In this document: piece by piece, positions 25,166 to 34,223 of the stretch
How the letters are laid out: each line of letters begins with the position of its first letter
How positions within the stretch are numbered: position 1 is the first letter of the stretch
NCBI RefSeq assembly: GCF_021390425.1
Contig: NZ_JAJUWY010000002.1
Coordinates: forward strand, 62,001 to 126,000
Length of the DNA stretch: 64,000 bases
Source of the DNA: Lysobacter sp. GX 14042
GTDB taxonomy: Bacteria > Pseudomonadota > Gammaproteobacteria > Xanthomonadales > Xanthomonadaceae
Reading direction: 5' to 3'
Notes under the pieces: model-generated
What the model was told of the DNA's origin: nothing
What the model saw: the letters and a program-made list of their open reading frames with translations, nothing else
Databases searched by the model: none
Translations under genes and position numbers: made by a program

Positions 25166-25434
25166 ACCAGCGCCGCCGCGTCGATGCCGAGCTCACCGAC
25201 TCCGGCGAGCCGGCGTACTACGTAGGACCGCGGCCCTGGTACGCCAAGCTGGCCACGTGGCTGACCCTTCATCCCGGAGCCTTCAACACGGTGGCGCTGG
25301 TGGCGGTCCTCGCCGCCGTCGCCCCCGCCTACTTCATCGGTTGGTGGTGGGTGGCGATCGGCGGGACCGGCATCGTCTGCTTCCGCCTTGGCTTCCTCGC
25401 GGGCAAGTCGCGCCTGTTCGGCGGTGATCCTTAG
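25162..25434 (+). CDS. Small inner-membrane protein
   Basis: 90 residues from a GTG overlapping the preceding TGA by 4 nt. Two hydrophobic helices: FNTVALVAVLAAVAPAYFIG and WWWVAIGGTGIVCFRLGFLA; N-terminus basic and polar. It forms a coupled pair with the exported protein. No family recognised. Confidence 0.65.
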   Translation: MNQRRRVDAELTDSGEPAYYVGPRPWYAKLATWLTLHPGAFNTVALVAVLAAVAPAYFIGWWWVAIGGTGIVCFRLGFLAGKSRLFGGDP

Positions 25435-25670
25435 CGCCCTGCTGACCTGCAACCGGACCTATCGCTGTCACGCGCAGCAATGCGTGCTTCAATCCAGGAA
25501 TCAACCTCTGACGCGATCCACGCTGACGATCGCGAGCCGATCTTCACGGGAGCCGGGAAGGTCCCCGCCTTAACTTGGCGGTAGATCTCGGTCCGACTGA
25601 GTCCGGTGCGTAGCTGGACTGTTGCCACCCGCTCAAGTGCAGGTGTGTGGGCTGTGCCTCCAAGTGCCAT
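25431..25670 (-). CDS. AlpA-family regulator inside the late region
   Basis: 79 residues. LRTGLSRTEIYRQVKAGTFP followed by PVKIGSRSSAWIASEVDSWI is a complete AlpA helix-turn-helix with wing. It converges with the preceding membrane gene (4-nt overlap of stops). AlpA at this place in a P22-type late cluster is unusual; it resembles the satellite's AlpA in fold but not closely in sequence. It may control the cargo pair at 24731-25434 or a satellite. Confidence 0.8.
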   Translation of the reverse strand: MALGGTAHTPALERVATVQLRTGLSRTEIYRQVKAGTFPAPVKIGSRSSAWIASEVDSWIEARIAARDSDRSGCRSAGR

Positions 25671-25794
25671 GTTGCATCCTCACAACTCCCGGGGCCGTCC
25701 CGGGGCTGTATGGGATGATCTGCGCAATCACTGATGGGGTCAGGCATAGAACGTCAGATTTCCAGCGACGTTCTATTCCCGGAGGGGAGGGGGT

Positions 25795-27921
25795 CTAGTC
25801 GTCCGTCAGCACCTCCTGCAGCCCGACACCTCCACCTGCCGGCGCCGTCGCCGGGGTCTCTAGTACGGGCCGAACCGGCCTGTGAATCGCACGGGCCGCC
25901 TGCACGTTCTGGGCGGTACTCGAGAAGCCTTCGATCAGGCTATTCACGAGGCGACCCGCAAATGGCAGGAAGCCAAGCCCCTGCTGGAACCTAGCCCGCA
26001 TGAAGCGCTCCGTCGATCCGGACGACTTCCCGAAGTCACCCTTCGCCACCATCGGCTCGAGCGCATCCGCCAGCCGCTGCACCTGGCGCCACTCATCCGG
26101 CGAGTACAGCGCCCGGAGCACGCTGGCGTTGTTGTACTCGGTCGTGCGGATGTTGCGCAGAATCTGCCCCGGCTGCAGCGGGTCGCCGTTGTTGCCACGG
26201 GTCAGGCGGGTGAAGTGCGCGGCCCGCAGGCCGTCCATCACCTGCGGATCGTTGTTGGCCGCCACGCGCAGCCGTTCGATGAAGCGCGCACCACCGGACT
26301 TGCTGACCTGGCTGGCCCCCAAGGCGATGTTCACCAGCTCCTCGGGCGTGCGGGAGCCGTCCAGTAGGCCGGCGATGAAGCGGTCTGCATCGCCCCGTCC
26401 CTCGAACCGGCGCCCGAACTCGGCGCGCAGGCCGCGGGCTTCCTTGAGCGCCGCCAGGGCCGCGGGGTCGCCGTTCACCAGCGCGGACTCCACGGCCTCG
26501 TCCATCCAGCCGTCGAACTCGCGCTTGAGCGTGGTCAGGGCGGCTCGATCTCCACGACTGGCAGCCGTGTTGATGTTGTTGTTGATGATTCGCCGCTGCG
26601 TCTCCAGCGCCCGCAGGGTCACGCCCTTGGCGTTCGGGTCCGACAGGATCGACTCCGTGGCGGTACGCAGCTGCTGCAGTGTCGTCGCCGTAGCCGGCGT
26701 GGTCGAACTGTTGGGCGAGAACTCGGCCAGGGCGCGGGTCAAACGAAGCGGCAGTTCTAGCACGGCATCACGGCTCACTGCGGCCCGCGCGCCTTCGCCT
26801 GCCCGCCCGTAGGCTTCCCCGATCCGCTGCTGGAGCTCGTCGGCCTGACCTCGCAGCCGCGCCCCGGCTCCACTGACCATCTCGGCCGGCGTGGTGGCTG
26901 CCTGCGCCCCGAACCGCTCGCCCATTGTGGTAACGGCATCGTCCAGACGCTCGGCGTTGTGTGCCGCCGCACGCTGGAACGCCGGACCGCCGCCGGGGGA
27001 CTGCCGCAGCACTTCCTCCCGGCTCAACTGCTGGAACTGCCGCGCGGGATCGGCCATGCGCTGGCCCTGCGTGTACAGGAACCCGAACTCCTCCCAGCCC
27101 AACACCGCTCGCGGGTCAGCGCCGGCGCGCACTTCCTCCATCGCCGCGGACAGCCGGCCCAGCTGCTCGGGGGTCGCGTTGATGCCCGCTTCGTCTGCAA
27201 GCTGCTGCGCGCGAGCTGCGTTGCTGCCACTGGCGACCCGCCCGATGCGACCGAATGCGTTGGTGGCGGCAGCCAGACCGGTTCCCAGCGCCTCGCCACC
27301 GGCGCCACCGGCTACGGCCGCCGCAGTACGGGCCGGGTTGATTCGGCCATCGTTGAAGCCAGCCTGCAGGGCCGCGTCCGTCGCGCCCGCTCCCGCGCCC
27401 TGCATCGCGGCACGTCCGGCCAGCCCCACGTTGCGCGCCTGCCCGATGCGTGCGATCCAGCCGGCGGGGAGCGCGGCCACGCCGATGTTTGCCGCCAGAC
27501 TGGACACGTCCTGCACGTCGATGCCGGGGTCATTCAGCCGGTAGGCGGTGCCGTCCGGAAGCTCCACCACCGGCTCCCCGCGGTCATCGCGCCGCACCCG
27601 CCCGCCGGACTGCTCGGCCAGGTACTCCGCGGCGCCCTGCCGGGTGCCGAACATGTCGCGCGCGGCCGCCCAGCTCATCTGCAGCGGGTTCAGGCCGGCG
27701 CGCTGGTGGAAGTCGGAGTCGCCGCGGAAAAGCGACGGCTGCGCGTCCGTGCGCGGCATGGCCGTGCTGTCCGTGCTACCGGTCACGCCGGAGAAGTCGG
27801 CGGCCGTCTGCCCTTGGTCGCGCATCCGCCGGATCTCGGCAGCGAACACGCGCGCGTGGTCCGCATTCCCGGCGGCGTGCGCCTTGCGCAGCCCGTTCTC
27901 CAGCTCCTGCAGGGTGGCCAT
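25795..27921 (-). CDS. DNA ejection (internal virion) protein, P22 gp16-like
   Basis: 708 residues. Ala/Gly-rich helical stretches in 150-240 (AANIGVAALPAGWIARIGQA and similar) resemble membrane-active ejection proteins; C-terminal half is long helices with RALETQRRIINNNINTAASR. It is the last and largest of three ejection genes in the order gp7-gp20-gp16. These proteins leave the virion with the DNA and help it cross the cell envelope. The homologues vary greatly, so the assignment rests mainly on order and composition. Confidence 0.72.
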   Translation of the reverse strand: MATLQELENGLRKAHAAGNADHARVFAAEIRRMRDQGQTAADFSGVTGSTDSTAMPRTDAQPSLFRGDSDFHQRAGLNPLQMSWAAARDMFGTRQGAAEYLAEQSGGRVRRDDRGEPVVELPDGTAYRLNDPGIDVQDVSSLAANIGVAALPAGWIARIGQARNVGLAGRAAMQGAGAGATDAALQAGFNDGRINPARTAAAVAGGAGGEALGTGLAAATNAFGRIGRVASGSNAARAQQLADEAGINATPEQLGRLSAAMEEVRAGADPRAVLGWEEFGFLYTQGQRMADPARQFQQLSREEVLRQSPGGGPAFQRAAAHNAERLDDAVTTMGERFGAQAATTPAEMVSGAGARLRGQADELQQRIGEAYGRAGEGARAAVSRDAVLELPLRLTRALAEFSPNSSTTPATATTLQQLRTATESILSDPNAKGVTLRALETQRRIINNNINTAASRGDRAALTTLKREFDGWMDEAVESALVNGDPAALAALKEARGLRAEFGRRFEGRGDADRFIAGLLDGSRTPEELVNIALGASQVSKSGGARFIERLRVAANNDPQVMDGLRAAHFTRLTRGNNGDPLQPGQILRNIRTTEYNNASVLRALYSPDEWRQVQRLADALEPMVAKGDFGKSSGSTERFMRARFQQGLGFLPFAGRLVNSLIEGFSSTAQNVQAARAIHRPVRPVLETPATAPAGGGVGLQEVLTDD

Positions 27922-29378
27922 CAGCGGTACATCTCCAGAAGGGCGTCAATGTCCTGCGCGGGCTGCTGCGGGGTCTGCGGCGAAGGCTGGCGCCCGGCGC
28001 CGTAGTCCTGGTCGTAGGCGCGCGCCACGCGCTCCCACGATCCGCGCAGCTCGCGATGGAAGTCCTGCAGGTTGCGCCGCAGCTGCTCCGGCGACTGGCT
28101 GTTCTCGATGTTGCGGACCACCGACTGCAGGAAGGCGAGCTCGCGCTCCGTCACGTTGCCTAGGGCGCCGCCGGTGGGGCTGGCGGCTCGCATGGCGTTC
28201 AGCTCATCGAAGCCGGCGATGGCCTGCAGCGTGCCCAGGTCCCGCCGAAGGTCGGCCGCTGGCGTGCCGGGAATGGCGTCGGCGATGCTGCCGATGGTGC
28301 CGGCCGTCCAGTTGTTGATCCGCGGCATGATGGAGTTCACCAGCGCGTCGACCCGGCCGATTCGCGCCGTGGCCTGGTCAAGCGACAGCCGCGCCTTCGA
28401 CTCGCCGGCGGACTTCTCCAGGTCGCGCTTGACCTCGCCCACCTGCCGGGTACGGTCGACCTCGCCGGCAGTCTCGATCGCCTGCTGCGCGGGAAGGAAC
28501 TCCAGCTGCGCCTGCTGCCGGGCGCGCTCCGTCTCCGCAGCCACCTGCGCCTCACTCGGACGGGCCATCGTGCGCGGCGGGGTCGGCAGGCCGGGCGTGA
28601 TGGTCGGCTCCCCGCCGACGCGCGCGCCCCGCTGTGAAAGGAAGGTGTCGACCTGATCCGCCGGCATTCCGGCAGCGATCAGATCGTTGGCCAATGCGAT
28701 GTCGGCCTCCATGCCTGCCCGGGTCGGGGCCGTAGAAGCAACCGGCGGTGCAGGCCCGCCCGCCTGCCCGCCCACGGTCTGCACGTTCCCCAGCTTGTCG
28801 ACCAGTTGCGGGTCCATGCCCGGGTGGTCTCGGAACCACATTTGCCGGTCCGCGGCGATTCCGGTGTTCACCACCTGTCCGTCCCGCATCACGGTGTAGA
28901 CGTTGCCGTCCTGGCCCACGAACCGGGACTGCACCGTGGTGCCAGCGGCGTTCGGGTCCGCCTGTGCGAGCACCTGGTGCAGCATCGGCAGAATGTCCTC
29001 GCCCACCTGATCGGGAAGCTGCTTATCGGGCGCCAACTGCTGGAAGGCCGGCTTCACCGCCCGGTAGGCGCCCTGGATCGCCGCCTGATCGCCGCTCTTG
29101 AAGGCGTTCATCAGGTAGCGCGAGGCATTGATCACCTGTGCCCGGGATCGGTCATCTTGGCCTTGGAACTGCGCCTGCTGCGCCTGCGCGCCCTCCGGGC
29201 TGATCGCGGCCATCTGCCCCAAAAGGGCATTCTGGCCAGCGGCCGGCGTGCTGTACGCCTGCGACGCCAGCTGCGCGAATTGGTTGCGGCGCCGCGTATC
29301 CAGCGCGCTCTGCGCCATCGCGTTGCCGGCGTTGAAGCCCGCCCCGAAGCCGCCGAGTAGTGCGTTGGGAACTGCCAT
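27921..29378 (-). CDS. DNA ejection protein, P22 gp20-like
   Basis: 485 residues, 1-nt overlap with both neighbours. N-terminus FGAGFNAGNAMAQSALDTRR is a typical glycine/alanine start of such proteins; a long helical C-terminal half has PEQLRRNLQDFHRELRGSWE and the final helix. It lies in the middle of the three-gene ejection set, where P22 has gp20. Position and composition are the evidence. Confidence 0.7.
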   Translation of the reverse strand: MAVPNALLGGFGAGFNAGNAMAQSALDTRRRNQFAQLASQAYSTPAAGQNALLGQMAAISPEGAQAQQAQFQGQDDRSRAQVINASRYLMNAFKSGDQAAIQGAYRAVKPAFQQLAPDKQLPDQVGEDILPMLHQVLAQADPNAAGTTVQSRFVGQDGNVYTVMRDGQVVNTGIAADRQMWFRDHPGMDPQLVDKLGNVQTVGGQAGGPAPPVASTAPTRAGMEADIALANDLIAAGMPADQVDTFLSQRGARVGGEPTITPGLPTPPRTMARPSEAQVAAETERARQQAQLEFLPAQQAIETAGEVDRTRQVGEVKRDLEKSAGESKARLSLDQATARIGRVDALVNSIMPRINNWTAGTIGSIADAIPGTPAADLRRDLGTLQAIAGFDELNAMRAASPTGGALGNVTERELAFLQSVVRNIENSQSPEQLRRNLQDFHRELRGSWERVARAYDQDYGAGRQPSPQTPQQPAQDIDALLEMYR

Positions 29379-30124
29379 CAGCCGCCTCCGAAGTTCCAGT
29401 TGTAGCCGGGCGAGGCCCAGGCGTTGCCGCCCGAGACGGCGAAGGGGTTGTTCGACGCCTGCAGGCCGGCGAAGCCGTTCTGCGCCGCCTGCGTCTGGTT
29501 GCGCGTGCTGTTCCAGCCGCCCCAGTTGTTCAGCAGGTTGGATCCGAAGCCGGCGACCAGGCCGCCCAGCTGGCTGTTGGCGTCACCGCGGGCCTGGTAG
29601 GACGACGCCCGCGCGTTGCCGATGTTCCCGTAGGCGTTGCCGATGTTGCTGGCGGCGTTGGCGCCGAACTGCCCGAGGCTGGTGGCGGTGGTCTGCCCCA
29701 CGTTGGCCAGTCCGGCCAGTCGGTTGTAGAAGTTGCCGTAGTTCTGGCTGGCCAGCCCCTGCGCGTAGCCCAGCACGTCCGCGCTGTGCCCACCGGTGTT
29801 CAGGCTGCCGCGGGCCGCGGCGCTACGGTCCAGCCCCTGCAGGCCCTGGTCCAGCGCGAACTGGTAGTCGGGCGACTGCGTGAAGCTCGAGAAGTCCCCG
29901 GCGTTCAGGGCCTGCATCTGCCCCAGCGCGTTCTGGCCGGCCTGCATCCACGGCTGCATGTCCTGCCGCGTCAGGTCGAGCTGGCGCTGCTGCTCCGCGA
30001 TAGCGAGCTGCTGGCCTTCTGCTGCGGAGTTCGCGGCGCCCTGCGCGGCCTTCTTCTGCTGATTGGCCCCGTAGGCGCCGCCGACCAAGCTCACGGCTGC
30101 GCCGGCCACGATTCCCCAGCTCAT
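29378..30124 (-). CDS. DNA ejection protein, P22 gp7-like
   Basis: 248 residues. MSWGIVAGAAVSLVGGAYGA is a small hydrophobic start, then AQGAANSAAEGQQLAIAEQQ and a Gln/Ala-rich middle; the last third is Asn/Gly-rich (SNIGNAYGNIGNARASS). This build is common to small internal virion proteins of podoviruses. First of the three ejection genes. Confidence 0.72.
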   Translation of the reverse strand: MSWGIVAGAAVSLVGGAYGANQQKKAAQGAANSAAEGQQLAIAEQQRQLDLTRQDMQPWMQAGQNALGQMQALNAGDFSSFTQSPDYQFALDQGLQGLDRSAAARGSLNTGGHSADVLGYAQGLASQNYGNFYNRLAGLANVGQTTATSLGQFGANAASNIGNAYGNIGNARASSYQARGDANSQLGGLVAGFGSNLLNNWGGWNSTRNQTQAAQNGFAGLQASNNPFAVSGGNAWASPGYNWNFGGG

Positions 30125-30591
30125 CGGCTGCTCTCCTCAAGTTGGTGGGTCTGCCCCAGCTCGCGGCGCGGCTCGGGAACGATGAACTCGGCTTCCAGCT
30201 TTGCCAGGTCGGTTTCAAAGCTCGGATGCACGTTCAGGAACACGCAGTCGGTCAGCGCCAGCGCCACCTTCTTCGTGCGCGGCTCGCTGGTGAAGATGGC
30301 CGGGGCACGCACGATCTTCTGCCCCTGCGGCGTGGTGACCGACATCTCACCCTGCGCCAGCACGTTCAGCGTGGAATGCCGGTGGATCTTCCCGACCACC
30401 ACGACGCCGGCGGGGATGCGCATCTCGCGACCGTAGATCCCGTGCGCGAAGTGGTGGTGCGTAATGGCGTCGACGGGAACCTCGCCGCCGCTCGCCCGGA
30501 TAGCGTCCTCCAGGGCGTGCAGCTGCTCGCGCGTGGGCATGGGCGCCCGTGGCGTCACGTCGAAGGACGCCGAGAACATCAGGACCATCAC
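30121..30591 (-). CDS. Cupin-like virion or assembly protein (P22 gp14 position)
   Basis: 156 residues; GTG at 30591 overlaps the gp10 stop. HHHFAHGIYGREMRIPAGVV and VVGKIHRHSTLNVLAQGEMS form the beta strands and His-rich loop of a cupin fold. In P22, the gene between gp10/gp26 and gp7 is gp14, a head-assembly protein; here a cupin-like protein is in that place. Whether it is structural or enzymatic is unclear. Confidence 0.6.
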   Translation of the reverse strand: MMVLMFSASFDVTPRAPMPTREQLHALEDAIRASGGEVPVDAITHHHFAHGIYGREMRIPAGVVVVGKIHRHSTLNVLAQGEMSVTTPQGQKIVRAPAIFTSEPRTKKVALALTDCVFLNVHPSFETDLAKLEAEFIVPEPRRELGQTHQLEESSR

Positions 30592-31979
30592 CCCTCCACC
30601 TGGATGCTTGCGGCCAACAGGTCGGCCCGGACCGGATCGGTGACCCGGATGTCGAACACCCAGCGGATGCCGCGACCGAGCCGGCGCGCCATCACACGCT
30701 GCTGGAAGTCGCCTACCTCGCCCATGGGCAGGTGACGCCAGTCGGACCAGTTGTGGGCGCCGTCGCGGCTGTAGCGCAGCTGCAAGGTGGCGGGCTGCGC
30801 GGGCAGGCCGTTATCGACCACCACCTCCAGCGCCGGAACCGTCACCGCGTTCTGGTTGTCGTGCAGGGATGGCGTGACGCGGCGCTTCTCCAGCTCGTCG
30901 CCGGCTTCGTGCTGCACGTCCCAATCCAGTGCATACAGCTGGCCGTTGGCGAAGTCGCCGCCGATCCACCGGCCGTTCCACTTCACCAGCGTCGACAGCC
31001 GCCACCGGTCGAAGCCCTGCGACTGCCGGCGGTGCCACTCCCCCGACCACACGTCATATCCCCACGTGTGCCCGTCCGGGAAGGTCAGGTAGAACACCTT
31101 GTGCCCGCGGTCCTCGAAGGTGAACGCGAAGGCGTTGGCCATGTTGCAGCGGCTGATCGCCTGCTCGATCGGGCCGGTGCTGACGCGCTGCGGCTGGTGG
31201 CCGGCGAGGCGGTAGACCACACCATCGTGGCCGAGCCAGTAGACGGTGTTGTCCAGGCGCGCCACGGCGTGCGTCGACGCGCACCCGACCTCGATCTCGG
31301 TCCCGGAGCTGTTGGCGAACGTGCCGGTCGCCCCGCCCACGTTGCGGAAGAACTGCGCGGATCGGCCCGAGAGGATCATCACCTCGCGGCTGGACACGAC
31401 GATCGCCACCATCTTGTCGGGGGAGGCTTCCGCGTCGTAGCGGTCCATCGTGTTGTAGCTGCCGGCGTCCAGGAGGTCGCTGTGCAGCCAGAACCGGCCC
31501 GCCGGCTCGATGCCGGCGATGTAGCCGTCCACGAAGTCCACGGCCTTGAACCCGGGGAAGCCCGGATCGGTGATCTGCTGGAACGTGCCGTCCGTGGTCC
31601 GGTACAGGTAGCCGGACTGGCCGTTGGCGATCACGACCTCGTGGCCGTGCTTGATCTGGTTGTGCGCCATCGTCACCCGGCGCACGCCCGGCACGGTGCC
31701 AATCGCGGTGGCCTGCCCGTTGGGCGCGATGCGGTAGAGGGTGTCGCCGACCACCGCGAGCAACAGGCCCTCCACGTTGTGCAAGCAGCGCACGGGGGCG
31801 TTCTTCATGCCGGTGGCGAACACCGTGAAGCCCGGCGCGCTGCGCAGCAGGGACGGCGACCGGGTGCCGGCGCGCTCGGCAGGCACAGGCAGGTAGTTCA
31901 CCGTGTCCTGCGCGCTCCACGGCCGCGCGTCGTCGCTGTAGGCCCCGCCAGCGATGTTCAGGGGCGACAGGCGGGCCAT
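30588..31979 (-). CDS. Packaged-DNA stabilisation protein, P22 gp10-like
   Basis: 463 residues. N-terminal INIAGG-type start (LSPLNIAGGAYSDDARPWSA, then QDTVNYLPVPAE and LLRSAPGFTVF) is characteristic of P22 gp10. The remainder is a beta-propeller-like series (VEGLLLAVVGDTLYRIA, NQIKHGHEVVIANGQSGYLY). It plugs the portal-gp4 channel and carries the tail. Overlaps the neighbours by 1-4 nt. Confidence 0.88.
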   Translation of the reverse strand: MARLSPLNIAGGAYSDDARPWSAQDTVNYLPVPAERAGTRSPSLLRSAPGFTVFATGMKNAPVRCLHNVEGLLLAVVGDTLYRIAPNGQATAIGTVPGVRRVTMAHNQIKHGHEVVIANGQSGYLYRTTDGTFQQITDPGFPGFKAVDFVDGYIAGIEPAGRFWLHSDLLDAGSYNTMDRYDAEASPDKMVAIVVSSREVMILSGRSAQFFRNVGGATGTFANSSGTEIEVGCASTHAVARLDNTVYWLGHDGVVYRLAGHQPQRVSTGPIEQAISRCNMANAFAFTFEDRGHKVFYLTFPDGHTWGYDVWSGEWHRRQSQGFDRWRLSTLVKWNGRWIGGDFANGQLYALDWDVQHEAGDELEKRRVTPSLHDNQNAVTVPALEVVVDNGLPAQPATLQLRYSRDGAHNWSDWRHLPMGEVGDFQQRVMARRLGRGIRWVFDIRVTDPVRADLLAASIQVEG

Positions 31980-32380
31980 CAGTCCCAGGAATCCGTGTAG
32001 ATGTTGTAGCGCCCCTCGCGCGGCGACCGCGGCGTCACCTGCAGCGGGGAGGCGGTCAGCACGTCACGGCGCAGGGCCGCGTGGCCGTCCGCTGCGTGCT
32101 GCACCACGTCTGGCTCCAGCGCCGCGCCGTACTCGGGGCGCAGCTTGAGCGCGAGGTTGTAGACGATGGCTTCGTGCGCCTCGTCGGGCGCCGGAACCTG
32201 GTCGTCGGGGCCTTCCACGTCCGACCAGCCCAGCGCGAGGCCGTTGGCCTCCCAGCGCCGCATCATGCCGTTCAGGGCGACGATGCCGTCCGCCATCTCC
32301 TGGGCGGACGGGGCGCTGTGCGCGTCGACCACCCGCAGGATCCGCAGGGCGCGGCTCACGATGTCAGCTACTCGGGCCAT
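31979..32380 (-). CDS. Tail accessory factor, P22 gp4-like
   Basis: 133 residues. VADIVSRALRILRVVDAHSA then MADGIVALNGMMRRWEANGL and AIVYNLALKLRPEYG are the helices of gp4-type head-completion proteins, which form the ring below the portal. Position before gp10 fits. P22 gp4 also has muramidase activity; no catalytic residue is evident here. Confidence 0.8.
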   Translation of the reverse strand: MARVADIVSRALRILRVVDAHSAPSAQEMADGIVALNGMMRRWEANGLALGWSDVEGPDDQVPAPDEAHEAIVYNLALKLRPEYGAALEPDVVQHAADGHAALRRDVLTASPLQVTPRSPREGRYNIYTDSWD

Positions 32381-32397
32381 GCGGCCTCCAGAATGAG

Positions 32398-32421
32398 GAA
32401 GGGGCCGGTTTCCCGGCCCCT
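32398..32421 (-). terminator. Hairpin between head genes and gp4
   Basis: Stem aggggccgg/ccggcccct with a short loop, in the 48-nt gap after 32429-32782 on the minus strand. T-run is weak (ttcctcattc), so it may be partial attenuation of late mRNA. Confidence 0.45.
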
Positions 32422-32428
32422 CGGTGCA

Positions 32429-32782
32429 TCACTTCTTCGACTTGCCCTTCTTCTCGGGCTCGACCACCGCGACCTTGAAGTCCGGGGTCTCGGCCTTGGC
32501 CTCGGCCTGCTTCTCCAGCTGCTGCTGGCGCTCGGCGTCCTCCTTGGCCTTGCGGTCGGCCTTCTTGGCTTCGACCTTCTCGCGGTTCTCGTTCACCGCG
32601 GCCAGGGCGTCGGCCTGCGTGCGCAGGTCTTCGTCCTGGGGCGGGTTCCACGGCTCGCCATTGGCCCGCGGGGCGGTCGGGTTGTCCCAACCGTTGGCGC
32701 GGGCATCGGCCACGGCGTCAGCGGCGAACAGCTGCCGCTTACCATCCTTCTCCAGCCACAGGGGGCGCTTGTAGGTTGCCAT
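32429..32782 (-). CDS. Small charged head-region protein
   Basis: 117 residues. N-terminal ~50 contains YKRPLWLEKDGKRQLFAADA, a short beta/alpha motif; the C-terminal half is a charged Lys/Glu/Ala coiled coil ending in PEKKGKSKK. It sits between coat and gp4. No P22 counterpart recognised; perhaps a decoration or connector protein. Confidence 0.6.
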   Translation of the reverse strand: MATYKRPLWLEKDGKRQLFAADAVADARANGWDNPTAPRANGEPWNPPQDEDLRTQADALAAVNENREKVEAKKADRKAKEDAERQQQLEKQAEAKAETPDFKVAVVEPEKKGKSKK

Positions 32783-32797
32783 CGTCGTGCCCTCCTA

Positions 32798-32992
32798 TCA
32801 GGACGCCTGCGACACCAGCCCGAGCGCCACGAGGGCGTTGGCGATGTCTTCGGCGGTGGCGGCCGGAAGGACCGGCCGGGGGATCGGGGCGGCTCCGTAG
32901 AAGCCGACCGGGGTGTCCGCGTTGCGGCCCACCAGGGTGCCGTCCTCGGTGCCCGGCGCCGCGGCGAACTCGCTGTTGCGTTCGATTGCCAT
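32798..32992 (-). CDS. Head fibre-like small protein
   Basis: 64 residues. NADTPVGFYGAAPIPRPVLP followed by a helix (AEDIANALVALGLV) is the pattern of the phi29-type head-fibre family (VGFYG-x-P). It lies right after the coat gene and is probably a capsid surface protein. Good ribosome site (ggagggcacc) upstream. Confidence 0.65.
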   Translation of the reverse strand: MAIERNSEFAAAPGTEDGTLVGRNADTPVGFYGAAPIPRPVLPAATAEDIANALVALGLVSQAS

Positions 32993-33005
32993 GCTGGTGC
33001 CCTCC

Positions 33006-34196
33006 TTACAGGGTCAAGTCGTTGGGAATGCGCACCGCCTGCTCCGGGCGCAGCACGCCGCCGCCGTAGATCACGTCGAAGCGGCTCACGAACATGTCGT
33101 TCGTGATGTCGAAGCCCTGGACGTATCGGATGTTGATTCCGTTCCAGGTGCGGGTCGCCGCGGCCTCCATGTTCTTCGGCACCGGCAGGTCGGCGGTGAC
33201 GAAGTAGAAGGCGTCCTTGGCGAAGGCCAGGTTCTGGCCGTACACGCCGCCGGAGGTGCCCTCGATCGTGAGCGCCGCGCCGCTGGCCGGAGCCGCGGAG
33301 ACGTTCGCCCGGGTGCCGGTCGGCTCGATCGCCGGGGTGATCTGCAGGGTGCCGGCGCCGCCCGGGTGGTCGGCGGTGACGGTGAACTCCCGAAGGTAGC
33401 CCAGCGTCTCCTTGGTCTGGTCGTGGACCGCGTAGACGCCCGCGATGGTGAAGGTGTCGCCGCGCTTGATGGTCCCGGTGCCCGCGCCCACGACCAGGCT
33501 GGAGCCGGTCTGGCCGGCGCCGTTGACCGTGTAGCCCGCACCGGTGCCGCGGGTCAGGCTCGGCATCAGGGTGGACTGGAACCAGTCGAAGCCCAACGTG
33601 TTGCTGGCCATCTCGCCGGTGCGGTACTGGCGGCCGACCTTGCCCTGATCGTTGAACAGGCCCTTGAGGCCATCCACGATCTGCACCTGCGCGCTGGGGT
33701 TCAGCAGCATGATGCGATCCGCCGCAGGGGTCAGGTTGTTGTCCAACCGGGCCTTGGCTTCCAGCGCGGTACGGGCGTCATCGAACGCGCCGTAGTCGCC
33801 CACGGTCTCCGGCACCTGCGGGATCACCTTCTGCAGGATGGCCGATTCGATGGCCGCCACCAGGTCGGGGGCGTTCGGGGTGATGTACTGGGCGTCGAAG
33901 TCATCGATGTCCAGCGCCAGCTCCGCGCTGGTCGCGCCCACGTCGACGCCGATCTGCTCGTCCAGGGCCACGGTCACGGTCTGGTCGTTGATCGGGTTCA
34001 GGTCGGCGATGCGGCCGCGGCGGATCCGGGCGCGCTGGGGAACCTTCACGCGAACCGAGTCACCCACGCGCGCACCACGGCCACCGAAGTAGCTGTCGTA
34101 CTGCGTGTTGATCTTGTTCAGGAAGGTCGGGACCTCCGCCATCTTGGCGAGCATCCGGTTGACGATCACGTCACCGGTCAGGATGTTGTTCGGCAT
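33006..34196 (-). CDS. Major capsid protein, P22 coat (gp5)-like
   Basis: 396 residues. The N-terminal NNILTGDVIVNRMLAKMAEV and FGGRGARVGDSVRVKVPQRA, plus C-terminal RYVQGFDITNDMFVSRFDVI, follow the HK97-fold P22 coat family. It contains the usual spine helix and an Ala/Gly-rich insertion around 230-330. Order portal-scaffold-coat supports the call. Confidence 0.88.
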   Translation of the reverse strand: MPNNILTGDVIVNRMLAKMAEVPTFLNKINTQYDSYFGGRGARVGDSVRVKVPQRARIRRGRIADLNPINDQTVTVALDEQIGVDVGATSAELALDIDDFDAQYITPNAPDLVAAIESAILQKVIPQVPETVGDYGAFDDARTALEAKARLDNNLTPAADRIMLLNPSAQVQIVDGLKGLFNDQGKVGRQYRTGEMASNTLGFDWFQSTLMPSLTRGTGAGYTVNGAGQTGSSLVVGAGTGTIKRGDTFTIAGVYAVHDQTKETLGYLREFTVTADHPGGAGTLQITPAIEPTGTRANVSAAPASGAALTIEGTSGGVYGQNLAFAKDAFYFVTADLPVPKNMEAAATRTWNGINIRYVQGFDITNDMFVSRFDVIYGGGVLRPEQAVRIPNDLTL

Positions 34197-34223
34197 TGCG
34201 GTTTCCTCGGGAAGGGGGATGCC

